A stretch of DNA of 64,000 nucleotides. Source: Micromonospora lupini str. Lupac 08 (GTDB taxonomy: Bacteria; Actinomycetota; Actinomycetes; Mycobacteriales; Micromonosporaceae). The stretch is from positions 205,883 to 269,882 of the forward strand of contig NZ_HF570108.1 of assembly GCF_000297395.2 (NCBI RefSeq), given 5' to 3'. Under the pieces are notes generated by a model, which did not search any database, was not told the origin of the DNA, and worked only from the letters and a program-made list of their open reading frames with translations. A program made the position numbers and the translations under genes. Position 1 is the first letter of the stretch, and the number at the start of each line of letters is the position of its first letter. This document shows, piece by piece, positions 1 to 7,227 of the stretch.

Positions 1-432
1 CGGCCAGGCCGGCGGTGGCCAGGCCGCGGTGGCCAGGCCGGCGGTGGCCAGGCCGGCGGTGGCCAGGCCGGCGGTGGCCAGGCCGGCGGTGGCCAGGCCG
101 GCGGTGGCCAGGGCGAGGGTGGCCAGGGCGCCAGCGGCCAGGCCGGCGGTGGCCAGGGTGGCGGTAGCCAGGGCGAGGGTGGCCAGGGCGATGGCGGTCG
201 GGGTGGTGGTGGCCGGGGTGGCGACCAGGGTGGCAATGGCCAGGCTCGGGGCGGGCAGGCCGGTGGTGGCCAGGGCGGTGGTGTTTCGAGTGGGGCGCAG
301 GCTGCGGCTCAGACCGCGGCACAACTCGCCGAGCAGGCGGGGGAGACCCTGCGGCAGGCCGGGCGCAGCGTGTGGGAGGCGATCCAGGGCGGGATGGCCC
401 AGCACCGTCAACAGGGCCGCCGCGACCAATGA
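1..432 (+). CDS. Gly/Gln/Ala-rich repeat protein, C-terminal part (5' end outside window)
   Basis: The reading frame that ends at the TGA at 430-432 gives about 70 residues of imperfect GQAGG pentapeptides and then a non-repetitive tail of about 46 residues with a heptad-like alternation of Ala, Gln, Leu and Glu that looks helical, ending in QQGRRDQ. The tail is in the frame starting at base 1. The second repeat unit (17-30) is 14 bp rather than 15, so the frame upstream of it would be the one starting at base 2. The gene is therefore either frameshifted at its repeat or begins downstream. No start is visible. I do not recognise the family. Glycine-rich low complexity with a short helical tail suggests a surface or structural protein, but that is a guess. 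Confidence 0.5.
   Translation, partial: RPGRRWPGRGGQAGGGQAGGGQAGGGQAGGGQAGGGQGEGGQGASGQAGGGQGGGSQGEGGQGDGGRGGGGRGGDQGGNGQARGGQAGGGQGGGVSSGAQAAAQTAAQLAEQAGETLRQAGRSVWEAIQGGMAQHRQQGRRDQ
2..240 (+). repeat. 15-bp tandem repeat array coding GQAGG units
   Basis: About 16 head-to-tail copies of a 15-bp unit with consensus GGCCAGGCCGGCGGT. Copies at 31-105 are identical, and copies further right are increasingly diverged. The copy at 17-30 lacks one G. The period is a multiple of three, so copy-number change keeps the frame, but the 14-bp unit does not. Confidence 0.85.
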
Positions 433-458
433 CCATCGCCCAGCGCGACCGACGCGGA

Positions 459-535
459 TGATCGACTCGGGTTCAGTGAAACCGCGGTATCGCAGCGACC
501 GGGACACCCCGATTTCACCGAACGCGAGTCGATCA
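459..535. repeat. Intergenic palindromic element, TTGATC-ended (copy 1)
   Basis: Inverted repeat with 23-bp arms at 459-481 and 513-535 that differ at two positions. It starts with TGATCGACTCGG and ends with the reverse complement. The first 17 bases match the left arm of the element at 60170-60249, so the two belong to one family. It lies between the repeat protein and the tRNA group. Confidence 0.7.
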
Positions 536-586
536 AGGACGGGCTGGACGATCACAGGCCGGCGCCGAGCAGGCCGGGCGGGCGGG

Positions 587-623
587 AAAAGCAGAACGCC
601 GACCGCGTTTCCGCTGGTCGGCG
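587..623 (-). terminator. Candidate terminator downstream of tRNA-Phe
   Basis: On the minus strand an 8-bp GC stem (arms 616-623 and 597-604, CGCCGACC/GGTCGGCG, 11-nt loop) is followed by TTCTGCTTTT. It sits about 27 bp past the 3' end of tRNA-Phe, which fits an intrinsic terminator for the tRNA group. Confidence 0.6.
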
Positions 624-649
624 CTCCTGTAGCCCGGCGAAAGGCTATG

Positions 650-723
650 TGGCCAGGGGCGGGGTCGAACCGCCGACCTTCCGATTTTCAGTCGGACGCT
701 CGTACCAACTGAGCTACCTGGCC
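650..723 (-). tRNA. tRNA-Phe (GAA)
   Basis: The minus strand folds as a 74-nt cloverleaf with a 7-bp acceptor stem GGCCAGG/CCTGGCC, discriminator A, T-loop TTCGACC and anticodon loop CTGAAAA. The anticodon GAA is at 687-689. CCA is not encoded. Confidence 0.95.
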
Positions 724-793
724 GTGTTGCTCGGCTCATGCTACCCGCCAACCGGATGAACCGCTGGCAGGGTCACCTGCGCCGATACGCAGA

Positions 794-814
794 ACGCCGC
801 GCGAGGCGCGGCGT
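794..814 (-). terminator. Hairpin downstream of tRNA-Asp
   Basis: Perfect 9-bp stem ACGCCGCGC/GCGCGGCGT with a 3-nt loop, just past the 3' end of tRNA-Asp and before tRNA-Phe on the minus strand. There is no clear U-tract, so it may be a terminator or a processing signal. Confidence 0.4.
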
Positions 815-822
815 CAGCGCTG

Positions 823-896
823 CGGTCCTGACGGGACTTGAACCCGCGACCTCCGCCTTGACAGGGCGGCGAGCACTCCAACTGCTCCACAGGACC
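823..896 (-). tRNA. tRNA-Asp (GTC)
   Basis: 74-nt minus-strand cloverleaf with acceptor GGTCCTG/CAGGACC, discriminator G, anticodon loop CTGTCAA and T-loop TTCAAGT. CCA is not encoded. It is second in the transcription order Glu-Asp-Phe. Confidence 0.95.
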
Positions 897-927
897 TAGC
901 TTGTGTTGCTCCGGCTTGCGCCGGTCG

Positions 928-1000
928 TGCCCCCAACGGGATTCGAACCCGTGCTACCGCCTTGAAAGGGCGGCGTCCTGGGCCGCTAGACGATGAGGGC
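928..1000 (-). tRNA. tRNA-Glu (TTC)
   Basis: 73-nt minus-strand cloverleaf with acceptor GCCCTCA/TGGGGGC, discriminator A, anticodon loop CTTTCAA and T-loop TTCGAAT. It is first in the Glu-Asp-Phe group. A short CCGGC/GCCGG hairpin lies in the spacer to tRNA-Asp. Confidence 0.95.
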
Positions 1001-1156
1001 GGCCCCGCCATCATTGCACATTCGCAACTTCAAGCGGACTTGCTCCCATCCGGCCCCGCCGGAGGCTTGGAAAGCATACGTGATGCCTGGCTGGTCAACA
1101 AAATCGGTATCGCCGGAGCCGTTGTGAACCGCATAACCGCAGGTCAGAGCCCCCAT

Positions 1157-1960
1157 CTAGCGAAGTCGGGTGATGCCGAAGCGGTGCTTCAGGTCGGCGA
1201 TCAGGCGCGGGCAGGCGGCGAGCGTCGCTCCCCGGTCACCGCCTCCGTCGTGCAGCAGCACGATGGAACCCGGACGTGCGGCGTTGTGGACCCGCCTGGC
1301 GATCGTGTCGGCGGTCGGCTTGTCCCAGTCCTGCGGGTCGACGGCCCAGTGCAGCGGGTGCATGCCGAGATCCTTGGCCACGGCCAGGACCTCGGGTGTC
1401 CACCGGCCGCCGGGTTGCCGGTAGAAGGACACCTGTGTGCCCGGGGAGGCCGCCTGGATGGCCTTGTTGGTGCGGACCAGGTCGGCCCTGATGTCGGCCT
1501 CCGGCCGGCGGGCGAGGTCGAGGTCGTGCCGCCAACTGTGGTTGCAGAGCTGATGCCCCTCCCGGACGATCCGTCGGATCAGCTCCGGGTGTCGCTGGGC
1601 TTCGAGGCCGACGACGCAGAAGGTGGCCGTCACGTGGGCCGACTTCAGTTGGTCGAGCACCTTCGGGGTCCAGGCCGGGCTGGGCCCGTCGTCGAAGGTC
1701 AACGCCACGGGGCGTACGCCTGTGGTGCGCCGCAGCCCGGTGGGGAGCTTCGCCGGCAGCGGTCGCAGCGGCGGCTTCGGCGCCTTAGTGTGGGTCGGGC
1801 TCGGCTTCGGGCTGGGCGTCGGGGTGGGCGGGGTGCTCTGGGTGGTCGACTCGACGGGTTGCGGGCCGCCAGCGGCGTGGACGGTGCTGTCTGGCTGAGC
1901 GCAACCGGACAAGACCAGCACCACGGCGAGGACGGACGCCAGGGCGGCGCGGGCTTGCAT
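1157..1960 (-). CDS. Polysaccharide deacetylase (NodB domain) lipoprotein
   Basis: 267 residues. The N-terminus is a lipoprotein signal ending in LSGC (Cys at about 20), followed by a Pro/Thr/Ser-rich spacer to about residue 75 and a carbohydrate esterase 4 domain. Visible CE4 motifs are TFDDGPS (catalytic and metal-binding Asp pair), NHSWRH (metal-binding His pair), RQPGGRW, WAVDPQDW and the C-terminal LLHDG. Known family members are metal-dependent N-deacetylases acting on peptidoglycan, chitin oligomers or xylan acetyl groups. Membrane anchoring outside the cell favours a cell-wall or extracellular polysaccharide substrate. The exact substrate cannot be read from the sequence. The start has a GGGAG ribosome site upstream. 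It stands alone between the tRNA group and the carotenoid island. Confidence 0.88.
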   Translation of the reverse strand: MQARAALASVLAVVLVLSGCAQPDSTVHAAGGPQPVESTTQSTPPTPTPSPKPSPTHTKAPKPPLRPLPAKLPTGLRRTTGVRPVALTFDDGPSPAWTPKVLDQLKSAHVTATFCVVGLEAQRHPELIRRIVREGHQLCNHSWRHDLDLARRPEADIRADLVRTNKAIQAASPGTQVSFYRQPGGRWTPEVLAVAKDLGMHPLHWAVDPQDWDKPTADTIARRVHNAARPGSIVLLHDGGGDRGATLAACPRLIADLKHRFGITRLR

Positions 1961-2035
1961 CTGTTCGCTCCCGGGGGTCGGGGCAGGCGGACCTCCCCGA
2001 CGGTAGTGGAAGTGGCCCAGCTACCGACAGGCCGG

Positions 2036-3001
2036 TCACGCCTCCCGCGACTGGTCCAGCGAGTCACGGACCGCCACCGCGAGTGAGACGGCCTCGGCCA
2101 GGTCGACCGGCCGGACCACCCCGGCGGGCAGCGTGTCGGCCCGCCAGCCGGGGCCGGCGGCGAGGATCAGCAGTGGGCGGCGGGGTGCCGCGAGCAGTGC
2201 GCTGAGCTGGGTCGGGTCGGCCGTGGCCCGGGTGTGTGACCAGAGCACCACGGCGGCCGGGCCGGTGCGGTTGACCGCCTCGACGAGGGCGGCCACCGGC
2301 ACCCGGGCACCCAGCATGCGATAGCTCACCCCGGCCTCGGCGAGCGCGGCGGCCAACGCTTCCAGGGGGAGGGTGTGCTGTTCCTCATCGGCGCAGGAGA
2401 GCAGGATCCGGGCCGGGCCGGCGGGCGCGTTGGCCTGGCTCGCTGCCGCGAAGGCCTCCGACACGCACCGGGAGACCAGGTGTTCGACCTCGATCAGGCC
2501 GGCGGTGGCGGCGTGCCGGTCGCCGATGCCGGCGAGCACGGGGCGCAGCAGGGTCTCCCAGGTGGCGATGATGCCGCTGGCGGCGATCGTGTGGGCGATG
2601 GTTTCGTTGATCGCCGCCGCGTCCAGGCGCATGGCGGCGCGGGCCAGACCCCGGGCGGCCGGGCCGGCGCGGCCCACCGGGATGGCGCCGCCGCCGTCGC
2701 GGCCGGGCGGACGGATCCGGCTCCGGCTGATGGTGTCGACGGGTGTGCGGTCCGGTGCCTGCCGTGCCCACCGGGCAGCCTCGGCGGGGCTCACGCCCTC
2801 GGCGGTCAGGCGCCGCATGGTTTCGAGGCGGGCCAGATCGGCGGGGGTGTAGCGGCGGTGGTGGCCGGGCACGTGCTCGCTGGGCCCGAGCCCGTAGCGC
2901 TGGTGCCAGGTGCGCAGCGTGGTGACCGCGACCCCCAGCCGGCGCGCGACGGCGCCCGCGCTCAGCGCCTCATCGGCCACCCGACCGCTCCGCCGCGTCA
3001 T
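2036..3001 (-). CDS. litR: MerR-family regulator with cobalamin-binding-like domain (LitR/CarH type)
   Basis: 321 residues. An N-terminal MerR helix-turn-helix (about 13-75) is followed by a helical segment (about 110-190) and a Rossmann-like cobalamin-binding domain (about 195-321). The cobalamin ligand His is kept in EEQHTLP, although the usual Gly three residues later is Pro. The Trp-x9-Glu-His signature of CarH photoreceptors reads His-x9-Glu-His here, so one adenosylcobalamin-capping residue differs. LitR/CarH proteins are light-sensing repressors that release crt promoters when adenosylcobalamin is photolysed. It overlaps the end of idi by 32 bp and ends the idi-crtI-crtE operon, with photolyase nearby, as in Streptomyces lit/crt loci. 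The role is inferred from domains and context. Confidence 0.82.
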   Translation of the reverse strand: MTRRSGRVADEALSAGAVARRLGVAVTTLRTWHQRYGLGPSEHVPGHHRRYTPADLARLETMRRLTAEGVSPAEAARWARQAPDRTPVDTISRSRIRPPGRDGGGAIPVGRAGPAARGLARAAMRLDAAAINETIAHTIAASGIIATWETLLRPVLAGIGDRHAATAGLIEVEHLVSRCVSEAFAAASQANAPAGPARILLSCADEEQHTLPLEALAAALAEAGVSYRMLGARVPVAALVEAVNRTGPAAVVLWSHTRATADPTQLSALLAAPRRPLLILAAGPGWRADTLPAGVVRPVDLAEAVSLAVAVRDSLDQSREA

Positions 3002-3590
3002 CCGCCGACGATCCGGACGGGGTCATGGTCGAGCCGGGGGCGCCCGACGAAGCCCCCGAGGGGCGCAGCAGACGGTTCACCACCCCGCCCAGCCAGGGTG
3101 CGTACGACCGGGGGTCGCGGTCGAGTTCGGCCTCCAGGGCGGCCGGGTCGGCCCAGCGCAGCTCGGCCACCTCGTCCGGGTCGGGTCGCAGCGGGGCGGC
3201 GGGCAGGAACTCGCCGCGCAGCACGTGGTCGTACTCGAACTCGACCCGGCCGGAGGTCGGATCCTCGGCGTAGTAGACGTAGACGCCCACCTCGGTCAGC
3301 TCGACCGGGCCGGTGCCCAACTCCTCCTTCAGCCGCCGGTTGGCCGCCTCGGTGAGCGATTCGCCGGGTCGTGGGTGGCCGCAGCAGGAGTTGGCCCAGC
3401 GCAGCGGGAAGCGGGTCTTGACCGCGGCCCGTCGTTGCAGCAGCACCTGGCCGTCCGGGTCGATCAGCAGCACCGAGAAGGCCCGGTGCAGTTGCCCCGG
3501 CGGCTGGTGGGCGGCGGCGACTGTGGTGTCGCCGCGGGCCTGACCGGCGTCGTCGACCAACTCGACGAGGTGGTCCTCGCGGCTGGTCAT
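2970..3590 (-). CDS. idi: Isopentenyl-diphosphate delta-isomerase, type I
   Basis: 206 residues from ATG at 3590, whose ATGA overlaps the crtI stop, so translation is probably coupled. It is a Nudix-fold protein interconverting IPP and DMAPP. Visible type I features are SVLLIDPDGQVLLQRR, the active-site Cys in WANSCCGHP, and the Nudix-like stretch EAANRRLKEELG with metal-binding glutamates, then EFEYDHVL. The C-terminal 30 residues are a Ser/Gly-rich extension not needed for the fold, and overlap the start of the litR-like gene. In the operon it supplies DMAPP for the geranylgeranyl diphosphate synthase encoded two genes upstream. Confidence 0.93.
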   Translation of the reverse strand: MTSREDHLVELVDDAGQARGDTTVAAAHQPPGQLHRAFSVLLIDPDGQVLLQRRAAVKTRFPLRWANSCCGHPRPGESLTEAANRRLKEELGTGPVELTEVGVYVYYAEDPTSGRVEFEYDHVLRGEFLPAAPLRPDPDEVAELRWADPAALEAELDRDPRSYAPWLGGVVNRLLRPSGASSGAPGSTMTPSGSSADDAAERSGGR

Positions 3591-5068
3591 CGGCCTTCTC
3601 CGGTGATCCGGCCGGCGGCGAGCTTGCCGGAGATCAACACCATCGGTACGCCCACACCGGGTTGGGTGCCCGAGCCGACGAAGACCACGTTCGACAGGTC
3701 GCGGTGCAGGTTCGACGGGCGGAACGGCCCGGTCTGGAAGAGGGTGTGCGCGGCGGCGAACGGAGTGCCCGCGGCCATTCCCTGCTCGGCCCACTCGGCG
3801 GGGGTGATCGCCTGCAACACCTCGACCCCGGCGCCGAAGCCGACGTACCCGCGCTCCTCCAGCGTGCTGATCAACTGGTCGCCGTAGCGCCTGGTCAGGT
3901 CGCCCCGCCACTCGAACGGCGCCCGGTGGAGGTTGGGCACGGGCGCGAGCACGTAGTAGGTGTGCCGGTCCGGTGGGGCCACCGACGGGTCGGTCCGGCT
4001 GGGATTGGTCACCAGCAGCGACGGATCGGTCATCAGCTCGCCCCTGCGGATGACCTCATCGAAGGTGCCCTTCCACGCGCGTCCGAAGTGGATGTTGTGG
4101 TGGGCGATCTTCGCATATCCCTGTCGCGAGCCGACGTGCAGGACGACGCAGGAGGGTGAGTAGGTGAGGCGTCGCGCGGGCGCGGCGGGGAGCAGGTCCC
4201 GGTAGGCGACCGGCAGGTCCGGGTTGAGCACCACGACGTCCGCCGGCACCAGCTCGCCCTCGGCGGTGAGCACGCCGGTGGCCCGGCCGTTCGCGGTCTG
4301 GACCTGGGTCACCGTCGTGTCGTACCGGATCTGCACGCCGTGCTTCTCGGCCGCGCCGGCCATCGCCCGGGAGACCGCGTGGATCCCGCCGCGGGGGAAG
4401 TAGACCCCGGCCACCGAGTCGAGGTACGCGATGACCGCGTAGATGGCCAGCGCGTCGTGCGGGGCGAGCCCGGCGTACATCGCCTGGAAGGAGAAGATCC
4501 GCTGGGTACGCGGGTCCCGGAAGAACTGGTTGATCTTCGTTTGGAGGCGGCGGAAGGCCCCGCCGGTGAGCAGCTTGAGCAGGTTGCCGGTGATGAGGTC
4601 GGTGGGCGCGTCCAGGTTGCGCTCGATGAAGTCGGCCCGCTCCAGCCGCCACAGCTCCCGGGCGTAGTCGACGAAGCGCAGGTAGCCGTCGGCCTCCCGG
4701 GGCCCGCAGACCCGGGAGATCTCGGCCGCCATCCGGGTGGTGTCGGTGAGCACGTCGAGGGTCGAGCCGTCGGGGTAGTACGCCCGGTAGGCCGGGTCGA
4801 GCGGCGTCAGGTCGAGCCAGTCGTGCAGCTCCTCGCCGACCGCTCCGAGCGCCTCGGCGATGAGGTCGGGCATCGTGAGCACGGTCGGGCCGGTGTCGAA
4901 CTCGTACCCGTCGACGGAGAGTCGGCCCGCGCGCCCGCCGGGGACCGGCTCGCGCTCGAGCACCGTCACCTGTCGGCCGCTGCCGGCCAGGTGCAGCGCA
5001 CAGGCGAGCCCACCCAGGCCGGCGCCGACGACCACCACCCGGTCCGTCCGTCCCGTCACCGTCCGCAC
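3587..5068 (-). CDS. crtI: Phytoene desaturase
   Basis: 493 residues, the usual length for CrtI. The N-terminal FAD-binding motif VVVGAGLGGLACALHLA is followed by EREPVPGGRAG, and the C-terminal FAD contact is GSGTQPGVGVPMVL, characteristic of bacterial carotenoid desaturases. It introduces double bonds into phytoene to give neurosporene or lycopene at the membrane. It lies 28 bp downstream of crtE and overlaps idi by 4 bp. The number of desaturation steps cannot be inferred. No lycopene cyclase or further carotenoid-modifying gene is present here, so the final pigment depends on genes elsewhere. Confidence 0.93.
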   Translation of the reverse strand: MRTVTGRTDRVVVVGAGLGGLACALHLAGSGRQVTVLEREPVPGGRAGRLSVDGYEFDTGPTVLTMPDLIAEALGAVGEELHDWLDLTPLDPAYRAYYPDGSTLDVLTDTTRMAAEISRVCGPREADGYLRFVDYARELWRLERADFIERNLDAPTDLITGNLLKLLTGGAFRRLQTKINQFFRDPRTQRIFSFQAMYAGLAPHDALAIYAVIAYLDSVAGVYFPRGGIHAVSRAMAGAAEKHGVQIRYDTTVTQVQTANGRATGVLTAEGELVPADVVVLNPDLPVAYRDLLPAAPARRLTYSPSCVVLHVGSRQGYAKIAHHNIHFGRAWKGTFDEVIRRGELMTDPSLLVTNPSRTDPSVAPPDRHTYYVLAPVPNLHRAPFEWRGDLTRRYGDQLISTLEERGYVGFGAGVEVLQAITPAEWAEQGMAAGTPFAAAHTLFQTGPFRPSNLHRDLSNVVFVGSGTQPGVGVPMVLISGKLAAGRITGEGR

Positions 5069-5096
5069 GTGACCACCTCCTCGAGAAGAACGCTCA

Positions 5097-6239
5097 TCAG
5101 GCCCGCCGGCTGGTGGCGGCGGTGGCCAGCCCGGTCAGCGCGGTACGCGCCGTCCGGTCCACGGGCGCGCTGTCCAGCGCGGCCAGGGCGTCGCCCACCC
5201 GCTCGGCGATCATCCGCTCCACCCGGGCCACCGCGCCGGTCTCGGCGACCAGGTCGGCGAGCCGGTCGACCGGCTCGCCGTCGGCCTGCTCCAGCGCTCG
5301 GAGCTGACTGGGCGTGGCCAGTTGCCGCGCCAGCATGAGCAGCGTGGTCGGTTTGCCGGTGCGCAGGTCGTCGCCGGCCGGCTTGCCCGTGGCCGCCGGG
5401 TCGCCGTAGACGCCGAGCAGGTCGTCGCGGAGCTGGAAGGCCTCGCCGACGGCCAGGCCATAGCGGGTGTACGCGGTGACCAGCGCGGCGTCGGCGGTGA
5501 CCCCGGCCAGGAACGCCCCGAAGAGCAGCGGTCGCTGCACCGTGTAGCTGGCGGTCTTGTAGCGGGCCACACGCAGCGCCCGGTCGACCGACCAGTTGGT
5601 CGGGTCGTTCTCACCGAGCACGTCCAGGTACTGCCCGGCGACGGTCTCGACGCGCATCTGGTCGTAGCAGCGGCGGACCTCGAACAGTCGGGCCGGGGTG
5701 ATGGTGGCGCGGGCGAGCAGCTTGTCGGCCCAGACCATGCAGAGGTCGCCGATGAGCACGGCGGCCGCCTCGCCGAACCGGCCGGGGTCGCCCCGGTGGC
5801 CGGCGGCGACATGCTGCGCGGCGAGCGCGACGTGTGCGGTGGGCCGGCCGCGGCGGGTGGTGGAGGCGTCCATCACGTCGTCGTGCACAAGCGCGAAGGT
5901 GTGCAGCAGTTCGAGGGCGGCCAGCGCCGGCAGGACGGGTGGGAGGGGCTCGGTGCCGCCGACCGCTCCGCGCCAGCCCCAGTAGGCGAACGTGGACCGG
6001 ATCCGCTTGCCGCCGGCCAGTACGGCTTCGCGCGCCGCGGACGCGAAGCCGCCCATGGCCGCGTCGATCTCGGTGAGTGCGTCGACCTCGGCGGCGAGGA
6101 AGGTGGAGAGGGTCTCGTCGACCGCCGTGATCAGGTCCTGGGTGTACGCGGCCAGGACGGCGCGGACCGGATCGTCCCTGTCGCTCGGGCCCGTCGGTGC
6201 CACACGGGTCGCGTTGTCCGCAACTGCGTCGTTGGCCAT
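5097..6239 (-). CDS. crtE: Polyprenyl diphosphate synthase, probably geranylgeranyl diphosphate synthase
   Basis: 380 residues. Both Asp-rich motifs of trans-prenyltransferases are visible: first DDVMDAS within ALVHDDVMD (about 125) and second LRDDLLGVYGD (about 275). GGKRIRS is the diphosphate-binding Lys/Arg region. It condenses IPP with allylic diphosphates. GGPP is expected because the gene heads the crt operon and crtB is divergent. The N-terminal about 40 residues are a variable extension. It is first in the crtE-crtI-idi-litR operon, transcribed from the region 6240-6303. Confidence 0.92.
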   Translation of the reverse strand: MANDAVADNATRVAPTGPSDRDDPVRAVLAAYTQDLITAVDETLSTFLAAEVDALTEIDAAMGGFASAAREAVLAGGKRIRSTFAYWGWRGAVGGTEPLPPVLPALAALELLHTFALVHDDVMDASTTRRGRPTAHVALAAQHVAAGHRGDPGRFGEAAAVLIGDLCMVWADKLLARATITPARLFEVRRCYDQMRVETVAGQYLDVLGENDPTNWSVDRALRVARYKTASYTVQRPLLFGAFLAGVTADAALVTAYTRYGLAVGEAFQLRDDLLGVYGDPAATGKPAGDDLRTGKPTTLLMLARQLATPSQLRALEQADGEPVDRLADLVAETGAVARVERMIAERVGDALAALDSAPVDRTARTALTGLATAATSRRA

Positions 6240-6303
6240 GTTGGCGAGCGTACCCTAGGGTACGAGTTGCGTCGATTGGTGCGTCGATAATTGAGGAGGG
6301 CCG
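6240..6303. promoter_or_regulatory. Divergent crtE/crtB control region with perfect 16-bp palindrome
   Basis: The 64-bp gap between crtE and crtB contains a perfect palindrome CGTACCCTAGGGTACG at 6249-6264, and a direct repeat GCGTCGAT at 6269-6276 and 6281-6288. The palindrome starts 10 bp upstream of the crtE ATG and about 40 bp upstream of the crtB GTG, so a bound dimer could block both. It is the natural candidate operator for the litR-like repressor (inference). crtB has a strong GGAGG at 6295-6299. Confidence 0.55.
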
Positions 6304-7227
6304 GTGGACACGGATCTCACCGCTGCCTATGACCGGTGTCGTGAGCTGCACAAACGTCACGGTCGTACCTACTATCTCGCCACCCGGTTGCTTCCCGCGT
6401 GGAAACGACGACATGTGCACGCCCTGTACGGATTCACGCGGTACGCCGACGAGATCGTCGACCGCACCGAGGACCTGCCGCCGGCCGAGCGGGCCGCCCT
6501 CCTCGACGACTGGGCCAGCAGGTTCGTGGCCGGTCTGCGCGGCACGCCTGTCGACGACCCCCTGCTGCCGGCGGTGTTGCACACGATCGCCGTCTTCGAT
6601 CTCGACCGGGACGACTTTGCGTCGTTTCTGAAGAGCATGGCGATGGACCTGACCGTCACCTCGTACGCGACCTACGACCACCTGCTCGACTACATGGAGG
6701 GCTCGGCGGCGGTCATCGGCACCATGATGCTGCCGATCCTGGGCAGCAGCGATCCGGCGGCCGCCCGCGAGCCGGCCCGGCAGCTCGGGTTCGCCTTCCA
6801 GCTCACCAACTTCATCCGCGACGTCGCCGAGGACCTGGACCGGGGTCGCACCTACCTCCCCGACGAGGACCTGGCGAAGTTCGGCGTCACCCGCGACGAC
6901 CTGGCCGAGGCCAGCGCGCGCGGACGCGGTACGCCCCGGACGCGCGAGCTGATCGAGTACGAGGTGACCCGGGCCCAGGCGCACTACGCCGCCGCCGCGC
7001 CCGGCATCACCATGCTCGCGCCGGCGTCGCAGGCGTGCATGCGCACCGCGTACGCGCTCTACGGCGGCATCCTCGACGAGGTGGCCGCGCAGGACTACGA
7101 CGTCTTCACCCGCCGGGCCCTGGTGCCGCAGCGGCGGCGGATGGCGGTGGCCGCCCGCGCTCTGCTCACCTCGACGGGTACCCCGGTCACGATCCCCGGG
7201 CCGACGGTCCAGCCGGCGGCCCGGTGA
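6304..7227 (+). CDS. crtB: Phytoene synthase
   Basis: 307 residues from GTG at 6304, with GGAGG five bases upstream. It is a squalene/phytoene synthase family protein joining two GGPP molecules head to head. Both Asp-rich motifs are clear: DEIVDRTED (about 49-57) and DVAEDLDRGRTYLP (about 173-186). HALYGFTRYADE is the conserved region around the first motif. The stop overlaps the photolyase GTG by 4 bp, so the two are translationally coupled. Transcription diverges from crtE. Confidence 0.95.
   Translation: MDTDLTAAYDRCRELHKRHGRTYYLATRLLPAWKRRHVHALYGFTRYADEIVDRTEDLPPAERAALLDDWASRFVAGLRGTPVDDPLLPAVLHTIAVFDLDRDDFASFLKSMAMDLTVTSYATYDHLLDYMEGSAAVIGTMMLPILGSSDPAAAREPARQLGFAFQLTNFIRDVAEDLDRGRTYLPDEDLAKFGVTRDDLAEASARGRGTPRTRELIEYEVTRAQAHYAAAAPGITMLAPASQACMRTAYALYGGILDEVAAQDYDVFTRRALVPQRRRMAVAARALLTSTGTPVTIPGPTVQPAAR

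Noticed and set aside
2..240. Possible CRISPR-like or satellite array
   Set aside because: Units are directly adjacent 15-bp copies without spacers and code a pentapeptide in a protein frame.
10..712. Long Ala/Arg/Pro-rich reading frames on the opposite or shifted frames of the first repeat
   Set aside because: They arise from the GC-rich repeat and overlap tRNA-Phe; the third-position pattern supports the frame ending at 432.
2375..3355. Long plus-strand reading frames across litR, idi and crtI
   Set aside because: They are antisense shadows of genes with clear domains on the minus strand.
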